Shown here piece after piece: positions 46,701 through 55,635 of a stretch of 64,000 nt of DNA. Position numbers and translations under genes: made by a program. This stretch comes from Paramacrobiotus metropolitanus (taxonomy: Eukaryota > Tardigrada > Eutardigrada > Parachela > Macrobiotidae): NCBI RefSeq assembly GCF_019649055.1, contig NW_026570230.1:558001-622000 (forward strand), given 5' to 3'. The notes beneath the pieces were generated by a model. It saw only the letters and a list, made by a program, of their open reading frames with translations, was not told where the DNA came from and made no database searches. The stretch's first letter is position 1, and each line of letters opens with the position of its first letter.

Positions 46701-47720
46701 CTGCGAGGGATAGTATGCTGGCCTTGTTGGCTGACGAGGTACGACTTAAGCTGGTGGCGCTGGTATGGCCGCCCGGACCACCGGGTATTCTTGGCCCGTT
46801 GTACTGGGGTTTTCCTGACGTAAACTGTCGAATATAGTCCCGAAATTCTGTCGGGGTCTTCGGCAGTCTGATATCCAGAGCGCGGCGCAGTTCGGACTCG
46901 TGCACGTTGTTTTTCAGAAAGTGCAGCGTCATAGTATCGTCCAGGTTGGCGCGTGCCAGGAGAGTCAGGATCGCGTAGTATTGTGCTGGCGTCTCAGAAC
47001 CGTGTCGGTAGAAACGGTTCGTGATTTCGCCCAGAGCGTTGGCTTGCTGATTGTCATCGCCGTATCGCTCCTGGAACTTCTGGAGCCATTCTTCGACCGT
47101 GTAGCCGTCGCCTTCTTCGCGGTTCATCTGGCTCATGTACCACTCTTTTACCGGTTTGGTCAAGACTCTATAGATTCTGCTCGTAAAGTCTGGGTCCGGC
47201 CTGTTTAAGTCGGACGATTGCTTACAGATCTTTCTGACCTGGGCAATCCATCCCTTCACCATGGTTTTGTCGCCATCGAAGGGTGGTAGAGTGGTGCGGT
47301 TGTTGGCTTTTGCGCTGGCTTTCGCGTATCGGTCGATGGCCTCCAGGTTGTTCAAAGGTGGGCTGGCCCTTGGTGACGGTGCAGGCGTTATTTGCTGTGC
47401 CACCACTTGTGGTAGCGGCTGCAGTGCTTGTGGCGCTGGGCCGGGTATATATTGGATGGCTCCGTTGGACGCTATCCATCCGTATGTACCGTTAGGTAGT
47501 TGGACCAGCGTGGGCGCATTCTGGCCCTGGTTTGGCTGTGCAGCTGGTCCGGGTGAAGCCGCTGCCGTTGGCGCGGCACCGGGTGGGTGGGGCACATTCT
47601 GGCCCTGGGGCTGGCCCGGGGGCGCGTTCTGGCCCGGGGGCACACTTTGGCCTTGTTGTGGCTGGGCTTGGCCCGTTGGGGCTGCCGCTGAGACAGGAAG
47701 GCCAGTTAGGCTAAGTTGAC
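46606..47720 (-). CDS. gag: Element B gag capsid
   Basis: This frame, continuous to 48345 but meaningful from about 47720, has a Gln/Pro-rich lead (QPQQGQSVPPGQNAPPG). The retrotransposon capsid follows: TTLPPFDGDKTMVKGWIAQV, WLQKFQERYGDDNQ, GSETPAQYYAILTLL and ALDIRLPKTPTEFRDYIRQF. Each block has a counterpart in element C (LPPFDGDHTKLHGWLKQI, GEETPEQHFDAMMF). The sequence after SGKPQYNGP is out of frame. Confidence 0.78.
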
Positions 47721-48466
47721 CTATAAGTGGCATTTGCACCGTTTGTGTGCCACTTTGGCCATCTGTCTGAAGTGGAACATTGGGCTCGTCGAGCTGGTCC
47801 GGTTTGGATCCTCGCCAATGGATGGAGCTTGGCCCGGGACAAAGTATGGGCTCGGGTTGGAGTCCAAGTTCGGATAAATTGATGAGTATAGTGTGCTTGA
47901 ACCGAAGAATCTGTGGCTCGGCGTCTGGTTCTGAGACGTCGGCTGACTCAGGCCAAAGCTGAATGGCCTGCTTAACACAGACGGTTGAGTCTGTGTGGCG
48001 GGCGTCACTATGGTCGATTGACCCATAGTGGCTGAGGTAGTTGTCGGGATCGGTTGTAGCGGCATGGTTGGTGTCGCAATTGATGATCCCTGGTAAACGG
48101 GGCTCAAGGGTCCGGTATGGCCGGCCCTTGAGGTGGTTTCCCCGTTGTTGGCTCCGTTTGGAATATATTAACGTGGTAACGTTGGTGGTGATACACTGGC
48201 TGCTGGTAGAACCGTTGGTCCTGCCGCAGCGCTTCGTCGACTTTGGCTTGTCGGGGCTGTGTATCGCAGTCCGGAAAGGTGGGGTATGAAGGTGGCTCTG
48301 CGGACATCTCGGAATGTAAGTTCTCGAGATGAGATTTTTCCGCATCTAAACAAACGTTTTCCGTGCTTAGCCTTTCCAGGTCCTCGTTGAGTTCGGTTAT
48401 GCGTTGGGTTTCCGTCTGGTAGTCTTTAACCAGACCGGCATTGTAGGCCTCCAAGTTCATGATCAT
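47721..48466 (-). pseudogene. Element B gag linker
   Basis: Two frames (48466-48104 and 48107-47721) hold the end of the coiled coil (RITELNEDLERLSTENVCL) and a Ser/Thr/Pro-rich linker. The same order is seen in element C at 55400-56040, and the frames are broken here by shifts. Confidence 0.5.
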
Positions 48467-48896
48467 GTTGGCCCTGGATCACCAGTTTGGCTTGAGCAAA
48501 GGCCTGCTCCAATTGGACAACATTCTGTTGTCCAATGGCGCTGTTTTGCGCCAGTTGGGCCCGAGCCGTTGACTCGGTCCTGAGCTGCTCCTGGAGGGCA
48601 GCGTTCTGTTGCTGGAGTTGCGCTATATGCGCTTGGTCCAACGGGCCTCCTATTTGAGTCGCTAGCAGTAGGGTCCGGTGGTTGTGGTGCAACAGGTTAA
48701 ATCCGTTGCGGAGCTGGTTGAGCTCGTCCTGGAGGCTGGTCACGTCGTCGGTTAGACGATCATTCTCCGTCTGCAAGCGATCTGTCTCTTCATCGGTTTG
48801 GTCAATGGTTGCCCTTGCTTGGGTCAGGTCGGTCTTGGCCTGGGCCAACTTTGTCCTCGTTGAGGCGAGTAAAAATTCGAGTCCCGCCACCGCCAT
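48426..48896 (-). CDS. Element B gag coiled coil, part 2
   Basis: The 156-codon frame is almost entirely heptad-like coiled coil (KLAQAKTDLTQARATIDQ, SLQDELNQLRNGFNLL, LQQQNAALQEQLRTES). It continues part 1 after a frameshift near 48880. Confidence 0.65.
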   Translation of the reverse strand: MAVAGLEFLLASTRTKLAQAKTDLTQARATIDQTDEETDRLQTENDRLTDDVTSLQDELNQLRNGFNLLHHNHRTLLLATQIGGPLDQAHIAQLQQQNAALQEQLRTESTARAQLAQNSAIGQQNVVQLEQAFAQAKLVIQGQHDHELGGLQCRSG

Positions 48897-50020
48897 TTTA
48901 GGCGATGATTGTCCTTGTTGAGCTGGTCTCGCTCAACGTCAGGACAAGGGGCCAACTTGAGCTTGGTCATCTCAAGTTGGGTCTGGGCCTGTAAGGCCAG
49001 AGAACGTTTGGCTTCTGCGTCCGATTTGGACGCAAGCATCTTGTACTCGTCAAGTTGCTTTCTCATCAAATGTTCGGCTGAGAGGGCTTTTTCATTGGCG
49101 GCGACAAACTGTTTGGTCAGGTCCCGCACTCTGGTCCTGAGGACTTTGATGTTTTCGATATCCTCGGGCGGGTTTGCCTGGATCAGCTTGTCTGGGCTGA
49201 ACGCGGCGCGACTCATGTCCAAGGATGACTGGTTCAAGTCGATCCTCATTGTCGTCCTGGTCAAATGTCCTAAGTCCAATGGTGGAAGGTCCGGGTCCTG
49301 TTTGGCCCGGCCGGTCGCGTCCGTGATATCATTGGTTGGCGATGGCGGTGTGTTGTTCGAGCCATCAGCTTCAAACATGATTGGCGACTGACTCACGGGC
49401 GGTTGGCACTGGTCATGTGCCTTTGGACCAGGCTTTTGGCCTTGATCCTGCGCCTTCCGCCCACCTTTGGTCACTGTTGGTGCCTCAGGTTGGATCTGGT
49501 CCAAACCCGGTAGGGTTGGACTTGCTGTCAGATCCTGGGCCACAAGGTTGGCCCGGGCCAGGTTCTCGGCACCGGGTCCACTATGTTGTGTCCTGTCCTC
49601 ATTTGTGGTCACCGTTGGTGCCTCAAGTTGGACTTGGCCCGGACCAGGTGTGGCCGGTTGGTGTGCCAAGTCCCGAGGCACACTATTGGCCAGGGCCGAC
49701 TTATCGGCGCCAGGTTGGCTATCCCTAGGCGAGATGGCCTCGGACGGTGCCTCGCGCGCCCCTAGGAATGTATCACCCAGGGTGGCGTCGAGGCTTTCCT
49801 CAATTGTGTCCAAATCAGGAGGCAGGATTTGTTGTCCCCGCCTTTCTTTTGCCTCGACCGAACTCGTTGAGCCGGTCGAGTTAGGCTGGTCCTGGTCGGA
49901 GTCAGCGCTTCCGGCGGTGCCCAAAGGCTTGGCGTAGTCATTGGTTTGGCGCCCGTCCATTGGACTGAACAGTCTCCGTTGGAGCTCGTCATGGCTGGTG
50001 TATGGCATCAGCTTGGCCAA
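48824..50020 (-). CDS. Element B gag N-terminal region (398 aa)
   Basis: It begins MAKLMPYTSHDELQRR, about 910 bp downstream of the primer binding site. It has a long Pro/Thr-rich part with a repeated phrase (QLEAPTVT / QPEAPTVT) and the segment SPIMFEADG, which matches SPLMFEPGE of element C. A coiled coil follows, starting PPEDIENIKVLRTRVRDL (C: PPEKIEDVDLLRARCHKL). Its function is presumably particle assembly. The end after DNHRLKWR is out of frame. Confidence 0.7.
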   Translation of the reverse strand: MAKLMPYTSHDELQRRLFSPMDGRQTNDYAKPLGTAGSADSDQDQPNSTGSTSSVEAKERRGQQILPPDLDTIEESLDATLGDTFLGAREAPSEAISPRDSQPGADKSALANSVPRDLAHQPATPGPGQVQLEAPTVTTNEDRTQHSGPGAENLARANLVAQDLTASPTLPGLDQIQPEAPTVTKGGRKAQDQGQKPGPKAHDQCQPPVSQSPIMFEADGSNNTPPSPTNDITDATGRAKQDPDLPPLDLGHLTRTTMRIDLNQSSLDMSRAAFSPDKLIQANPPEDIENIKVLRTRVRDLTKQFVAANEKALSAEHLMRKQLDEYKMLASKSDAEAKRSLALQAQTQLEMTKLKLAPCPDVERDQLNKDNHRLKWRWRDSNFYSPQRGQSWPRPRPT

Positions 50021-50933
50021 GGCGCTGAGTTTGGCCCATGTTATTGGGAAAATTCTTTGGTCTTGGTCTTTGGTTCAGGACCGGAACGTTGGCTGGATCG
50101 CGGGTCAGGATTGGTCAGGTGCGCCAGAGTTCAGGTTTAGCGTTAGCTGCCTATGGCCCTATGTTACGTTACTGTCCAGTGTGACGTCACGTACTTAGAG
50201 GTCTTGCAATTAGCACTACGTCACGAGTAGCGTGCCGTGACCAAAATTGAAAAAACAATTTGACTCACTACGAGTCTTATAACACGGGGAAATTTCCCAC
50301 GTGTTCTGATTGGTCGAAAATTAAAACAAGTAAACCACTCTGACGTCGCGCAACTTTTCGCGAAAATTCCGGCTGGACAAAATGGCGGTGTTTTTACGCC
50401 AAAAAATGGATAAAAATTCGGTTAATAAATTTAAGAAAGTAAAAATAGTCAGTACTAGGACTACTTTTTACGCTCTTTCCGAAAAAGCGACTTCTACGGA
50501 GATTGGATGAAAGGTTAAAAAGTTATTAATTTTTAAAGTTAGAGGTTCCCGGGAAATTTCCAAATTCTATGGAAAACCCTACGACGCCACAGCAGGTCTT
50601 ACCGGATTTTTCGTTCCAAACTGCTGCTCCGTCGTCCCATTCACCCTTTTCTACTGTAAGGGCCGCAGCGTATCCGATAGGGCGTCAATTTGGTCTGGAT
50701 CGTTCCTGCGCAGTTTTTGCGTCAGGGAGCCAAGTCGCGGGGACCTACTTATAGGCGAGCGCCCGTATGATTAAGTCCGTCGCGCTGCAGGCTTCCAGTA
50801 AAGCCTGCATGATGCAGGAAGATGAGTGGCGACCACTTCTAGGTCGCAGGACACAGGACTGCTTTTAGTCGCTGTGGATTCCTTTGACCGAAATATGCCT
50901 CCACTGGGGTTCAGATGGTTCGCGGAAAGAAAA
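50021..50933 (-). other. Element B 5' leader
   Basis: About 910 bp of untranslated sequence lie between the PBS and gag. It contains GCGTAGTACGTGACG-type phrases near 50190 but no frame with a motif. Confidence 0.5.
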
Positions 50934-50951
50934 CCGATCGGGCTGCAACCA
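50934..50951 (-). promoter_or_regulatory. Element B primer binding site
   Basis: Next to the 5' LTR the minus strand reads TGGTTGCAGCCCGATCGG. The reverse complement ends GGGCTGCAACCA, a plausible tRNA 3' end with CCA. The tRNA identity cannot be set without the species' tRNA set. Confidence 0.75.
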
Positions 50952-51337
50952 TGTCAGATGACAGTCATGACACAGAAGCCGGGATGAAAAAGGGAGCGAT
51001 CCTTTATTGGTACAATAAAGCAACCAAAAAAACCAAAAGATAAACCTATGCGGAAAAGCTGTGGCAAAAGTAGCTGCAAGCTGGCTCATGAAAAATCAAC
51101 ATAATGAAGCGGCGTGCTGCAGCTGCGTAACAGCTGATACCGCAAAGCATGGCATCGCTCGTAGGCTGGGCCACACCTCCAAAAGTGCATAGCGAATGCG
51201 CTGATTAATCAGCGTAGACAAAGTATACGCTGACGTAGTCAGCGTATATGAGCGGCACGAGTGGCGTGGCCACCGCGTGCGGGCGACAGAGGAAGCCACA
51301 AGAGGTGTCTACTGCCTCGAGTGAGCGGTTTCTGACA
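50952..51337 (-). repeat. Element B 5' LTR
   Basis: This LTR is 386 bp with TGTCAGA at the plus-strand left end and TCTGACA at the right. On the minus strand AATAAAGGATCG could be the poly(A) signal. CGCTGA-type repeats around 51195-51245 (GCGTAGACAAAGTATACGCTGACG) form a short palindromic cluster. Confidence 0.85.
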
Positions 51338-51356
51338 TTAATAATCATAAGACGTA

Positions 51357-51442
51357 TACGAGTAGGGGATAAATACACGGGATAGACAGAAAAAACGCTT
51401 GCCGTTTTTTCTGTCTATCCCGTGTATTTATCCCTCCTCGTA
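51357..51442. repeat. Long hairpin between elements B and C
   Basis: The left arm 51357-51397 (TACGAGTAGGGGATAAATAC ... AAAAAACG) pairs with 51403-51442 around the loop CTTGC. There is one mismatch and one bulge in about 40 bp. It fills most of the 116 bp between the 5' LTRs of B and C and matches neither LTR. Confidence 0.88.
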
Positions 51443-51453
51443 TTAAGAAAGTT

Positions 51454-52058
51454 TGTGACGAAATTCACCCGTTGACAGTTCAGTTAAGTAAAAAAATCCG
51501 GTATTGTACATAGCCTTGAATATAACGCCTGTACTCTGCCTTGAATAAAACGCAGTATTAATAACGATATTGTACTCTGCCTTGAACATAACCCAGTATT
51601 AATAACGATATTATTTTTATTGTGAGAGGCGTACGACTGCGCCTGGTGCGTACGGTCCACACAGGACGTACTTGCACCCCATTGCTTGCCGCTATCGCCT
51701 CTCTCGCTGTACGTACGTGTGCTGCTGCACTGCACTCATCCGCTGAAGCGGATATACGCAGCGCATACACTGAGCCACACTTGCTCTCTCGTTCCTCTCT
51801 CGCAGTATGACTCAGCGTTCATACGCTCGCGTTGGATAGAGTCCAGTCTGCGCATCATCACACAGCTGATGGCACACAGCACGTGCTTGCCGCCAGTTGC
51901 TTCTTTCACGCCTTGACGGACGCTCAAGAACCTACTTAGCATTCACTTGCTTAGCCATCAGTGCTTTGTTCTTGCTTTTCCCTGCTATTACGCAGCATTG
52001 TTCCCTTTATTTTGTCAATAAAGTATCACTCGTGATCTCCTCGCGCTTGCCTGTTACA
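51454..52058 (+). repeat. Element C 5' LTR (probable)
   Basis: TGTGACG at the left and CTGTTACA at the right give inverted ends matching 5 of 6 bases. The right end is directly followed by TGG of a primer site. AATAAA at 52017-52022, followed by a GT-rich stretch, fits the R/U5 poly(A) signal. Near the left end an imperfect direct repeat (TGTACTCTGCCTTGAA ... CAGTATTAATAACGATAT, at about 51530-51613) may be an enhancer. The partner LTR lies outside the window, so the boundaries are inferred. Confidence 0.6.
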
Positions 52059-52076
52059 TGGTGAGCAGATCGTCTG
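52059..52076 (+). promoter_or_regulatory. Element C primer binding site (probable)
   Basis: TGGTGAGCAGATCGTCTG follows the LTR end without a gap, so TGG could pair with a tRNA CCA end. The sequence differs from the sites of A and B. Confidence 0.5.
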
Positions 52077-53363
52077 GTTTTCTTTCGACGGAACCTTTAA
52101 GGAGACGGTGAAGGCTTCAATTAAGGAGAACTCATCTGGAACCCTTTTCAGTCACTGTCAGGCAGATTGCTGAAGCAATCTCTGCGTTGACTGTCGATCA
52201 CACAGATCGCATCGTCTTACAGCTGAGGAATAACGGGGATCACGGAAGTGGTTCTTGCCCAGCTGGTGAGCACAGTTTTCTTGATCTCTTCCACATTGAA
52301 GAGCACATTCCCAAACGTACGGACTTTTCCCAACTGACGGATCAGACTCGAACGAGAGTCTGCAGCGCGCACGGATTACTCCAATTATACGGGGACCTTC
52401 GCTTTGAACAGCGACCCGCAACTTTACTCGCGGAATTTTACGCGGAAACGACGGATTTCCGACCTCGGACGGAGGAAATCGAGCGGAACCGACACCGACA
52501 CCGACACTGGTAAAGTAACGGTTCTGGGTCGATTTTAGCCGAAACTAGGTCGGCTTTTTACTTTCTAGCGGTAGAAAACAATTTCTATCCGTAAATTTAA
52601 ACTTTCTAACGGTGAAAAAGTTATTTCTGACGGAGAAACCGACTCGGAACTTTGCTTTTGGTCGAGAACCGACCTGCTAGGTCAACGAACCTGTCTAGAC
52701 AGTTAGACAAAGGCTAACCGGCAACAGGTCGGAAATTTCTCTCTTTTTCGATTTCTAACGGTGTTTCGACCACCAGAAAATTTTCTTAATTAATAAAATT
52801 AATTTCTAACGGTTGAAAACTCGAAAATCCGACTAGATAAACTTTCTAGCCGACTAAAAATAATTTGTTTTTCTCGCGGGAAATAGCGCGAAAATTCTTA
52901 AACTTCCTTGTGACGTCATAACGACCGCTTATCAGTACTTAAGAGGCAGCCAATCAGAGTGCAGGGGAAAGTTCCCATAGCCTAACATAGGCGTGATTCA
53001 TCGTTTTTTGTAAAATTTGCACGCGGCTCGCATTCTGTGACGTAGGCAGAAGTGCAAGACCACTTAACCTGTTACGCCATACTGGTCAGCACAGTAATAT
53101 AGGGCGTACTACACCGTACTACTACTACGTACTGTACTGTACCATTGTACTGTATATTAATACCCTGTGTACTGAGTCAACAACAGACACAACAACAACA
53201 ATAACAACATCTCATCGGACGTTCCTGACCCTCAAAAGTTCCTGAACCAAAAAGACGTTCCTGATTTTATCGAACAACCTTCACACAGAAGATTGTTCGA
53301 CTTTCTCTTTCTAACTGATAAAACCTTTTAAGGCTCCACCAGAGCCGACCCGAGTCGACAACA
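52077..53363 (+). other. Element C leader
   Basis: About 1.3 kb without a recognisable gene. The frame at 52187-52513 has no motif. The phrase TTTCTA(A/G)CGG recurs at about 52561, 52602, 52750 and 52803, a short dispersed repeat. Confidence 0.5.
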
Positions 53364-54950
53364 ATGTCGAACTCCCGAGAAAACGAATACGCCAAGAAGT
53401 TCAACAAGGACTACTCTCGGCGTGCCAACACGACCGGAAAGTACTCACTCCGGTACGCCGGTCAGGACAAAAGTCAGCCGTCCTCAACCGACTGGACTAA
53501 GTCGGCCGAGGCAAGGGAGAGGCGCAACGAGCGGATCCTCCTAGCCGACTCGAATCCAACCTCGGATGACAGTTTTGAGGACGCCAGGGATAAACTATTC
53601 CTGGACACCCAAGCTGACGTAACAGCCCCGTCCCACCCGACCGGGGGGGATGTGGAACAGCTGCAAGCCGTGACCACATTGTCTCATGCCAACCAGGAGT
53701 CGAGCTCACACAGAGTTCAAGACTCGGTACTGGCCACCAAAGCTACCGAGCTCGGACGGCAATCACCTAACAGGACGGAAGAAGTGCCGAAGCCGACCTC
53801 GCCCAACATGGACATACTGACTAACCAAGTCGGAAGGAAATCGCCGACCACACAGGCCGAGCGAAAATCGCCGACCAGGCAAGTCGGTGAACAACAACCG
53901 GCTAGCCAAGTCGACCAACAGAAGGCCGACCTACCATCAGCCCAAGAGGTCGAACAGCCGACCTCGACCGGAATGGAAAAGATGACAACAGAAGTGGGCA
54001 AAGTCCAACCAACCATACAGGTCGGAAGGATTTCGCCGACCTCGAAGGACGGTCATCAGATGCCGACCTCAGAGGTCGGAGAAAAGGAAGTCGGCAGCAA
54101 GCAACCGACTAGCCTGGAACGGCAACCAACCGACACAAAGTCGGATGCGGCCGTCCAGCCGACCAAACCACCAACGGGAACGGAAGATTCCGAGGTACCG
54201 CCACGAAGCGGACCTCGCCCAGCTGGATCACCGACCAGCATACCGGCACCTACCGAACGGATCATCTCACCGTTGAGCCGACCTTCGCCAACTGGAAGCG
54301 AGTCGACTCGAGTAACCGAAGCTCAACAAACGGCGAAGTCAACTAAGGCGACACAAAGTCGACCTGTCGACCTGAAGATCCGACCGTCACCGCTAATGTT
54401 CGAACCTGGCGAACTTGGTAGCGAGAGAACCCCGACACCGAACGACGAAGTCTTTGACACAACAAAGGTGTCAAGACCGAACAGTGCGGATGGATTCTTC
54501 ACAACACCGGTGAAGCCCAACAAGGACGACCTTACCTACCAGGCCAGTGCACTCGAATATACGGCCAAGAAGTGGATCGCGGCAACACCGCCCGAAAAGA
54601 TCGAAGATGTCGACCTACTTCGTGCGAGATGCCACAAACTGATCACACAGATCGTTTTGGCAGACCAAATTGTCAACTCGACGGAAGGATCACTCCGCAA
54701 CTCGGCGGATACCCACAAACTCGAACGAAGCAAGTGGGAACGAGATATGGCCGATGCCAACAAGGGCATCGCCACCCAACAAAGGGAAATCGACCGGCTC
54801 AACGCCATACTGAAACGAGCTGAGTTACCGTGTCGATATGAAGACGACCAAATCGCCATACTATCCGGCAGATTGGAGCGGTCAACAGAGGCCGTCTTCG
54901 AAATCAAAAAAGAGCTCGACGAGGCGCACAAAGCCCTCGAAGAAGCCTAA
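53364..54950 (+). CDS. Element C gag N-terminal region (528 aa)
   Basis: It starts MSNSRENEYAKKFNKDY. Residues about 140-270 contain a degenerate repeat of the type KSPTxQVG / QPTSxVG (QVGRKSPTTQ, QVGEQQPASQ, QVGRISPTSK). SPLMFEPGE and PPEKIEDVDLLRARCHKL align with element B. The rest is coiled coil (ATQQREIDRLNAILKRAEL) and ends at TAA 54948-54950. The coiled coil plainly continues past that stop (KDLANVQTALVESEQ) to a second stop and frameshift near 55000. Confidence 0.75.
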   Translation: MSNSRENEYAKKFNKDYSRRANTTGKYSLRYAGQDKSQPSSTDWTKSAEARERRNERILLADSNPTSDDSFEDARDKLFLDTQADVTAPSHPTGGDVEQLQAVTTLSHANQESSSHRVQDSVLATKATELGRQSPNRTEEVPKPTSPNMDILTNQVGRKSPTTQAERKSPTRQVGEQQPASQVDQQKADLPSAQEVEQPTSTGMEKMTTEVGKVQPTIQVGRISPTSKDGHQMPTSEVGEKEVGSKQPTSLERQPTDTKSDAAVQPTKPPTGTEDSEVPPRSGPRPAGSPTSIPAPTERIISPLSRPSPTGSESTRVTEAQQTAKSTKATQSRPVDLKIRPSPLMFEPGELGSERTPTPNDEVFDTTKVSRPNSADGFFTTPVKPNKDDLTYQASALEYTAKKWIAATPPEKIEDVDLLRARCHKLITQIVLADQIVNSTEGSLRNSADTHKLERSKWERDMADANKGIATQQREIDRLNAILKRAELPCRYEDDQIAILSGRLERSTEAVFEIKKELDEAHKALEEA

Positions 54951-54999
54951 AAAGACCTGGCCAATGTACAGACCGCACTGGTCGAGTCGGAACAGGCCT

Positions 55000-55632
55000 G
55001 AAGCGTTCCATCAGCAACTTAACACGGCCAATGAAGAAGCCGAGGTCTATCGAAACGAAGTCGATAGATATGTGGTGGAATTGAAGAAGGCCGATGACGA
55101 GATCGACCGCTTAACACACAGAGTCGACGAGCTGGAGTCGGAAATTGAATTTCTTTTCACCAGAATGGGACGCCGGTTCATCGATGCGAACGCTCGGGAC
55201 ATGGGCTTTCCCAACCAAAGGACAGCCGATGTCGACCTGGTGGAAGCAAACGCCAAGCTAGCCGATCAGGTCCATGGACTGAACAAAGTCCTTAAGGAGG
55301 AACAAAAACTCCGAGCTCAACTGGAATATAGCCTGAACGAAGCCCAAAAGGTGAACGAGGCGCAACACAGCCGCATCCTTTACCTGGAGGCCCGTGAAGT
55401 CGAACTGTACGACTTCGGCGAACAGGCAGCCCGCAACCTCACAGAAATGATGAGGCAGATGGACGAAATGGACATCGAAACAAGGTGTCTGAGGGAAGAG
55501 AAGAAACACCTGGAACAAAGCCAGGTCGAACTTCCCCCATACCGGGAACAAAGCCGGGTTGAACCTCCCTCATATCGGACGCCCATAGCACAGGATCAAC
55601 AGCCGCCACGAACAATCAGTGACATCCTGTAG
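55000..55632 (+). CDS. Element C gag coiled coil, part 2
   Basis: The meaningful part of the frame 54838-55632 starts near 55005 (FHQQLNTANEEAEVYRNE) and is heptad-rich throughout (KKADDEIDRLTHRVDELE). It ends with two near-copies of a short phrase (VELPPYREQ, VEPPSYRTP). The stop TAG at 55630-55632 lies in the same frame as the capsid ORF, which starts four codons later. Confidence 0.65.
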   Translation, partial: EAFHQQLNTANEEAEVYRNEVDRYVVELKKADDEIDRLTHRVDELESEIEFLFTRMGRRFIDANARDMGFPNQRTADVDLVEANAKLADQVHGLNKVLKEEQKLRAQLEYSLNEAQKVNEAQHSRILYLEAREVELYDFGEQAARNLTEMMRQMDEMDIETRCLREEKKHLEQSQVELPPYREQSRVEPPSYRTPIAQDQQPPRTISDIL

Positions 55633-55635
55633 GGA

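Larger units (their letters stand above)
32343..51337 (-). mobile_element. LTR retrotransposon B (about 19 kb, Ty3/gypsy order, degraded)
   Basis: The LTRs at 32343-32731 and 50952-51337 align throughout but are clearly diverged (I estimate 80-90% identity by eye). The right copy has perfect 7-bp inverted ends TGTCAGA ... TCTGACA. TTAA occurs outside both ends (32339-32342 and 51338-51341) and may be the target duplication. On the minus strand the order is 5' LTR, PBS, coiled-coil gag, capsid, Gly/Arg-rich tract, gag C-domain, protease, RT (split by an insertion), RNase H, integrase, extra ORFs, 3' LTR. Many frameshifts and stops show it is inactive. It is related to element C along gag and pol. 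Confidence 0.85.

Noticed and set aside
34746-50140. Many plus-strand frames of 60-220 codons through element B
   Set aside because: They are antisense shadows of GC-rich minus-strand coding sequence without motifs.
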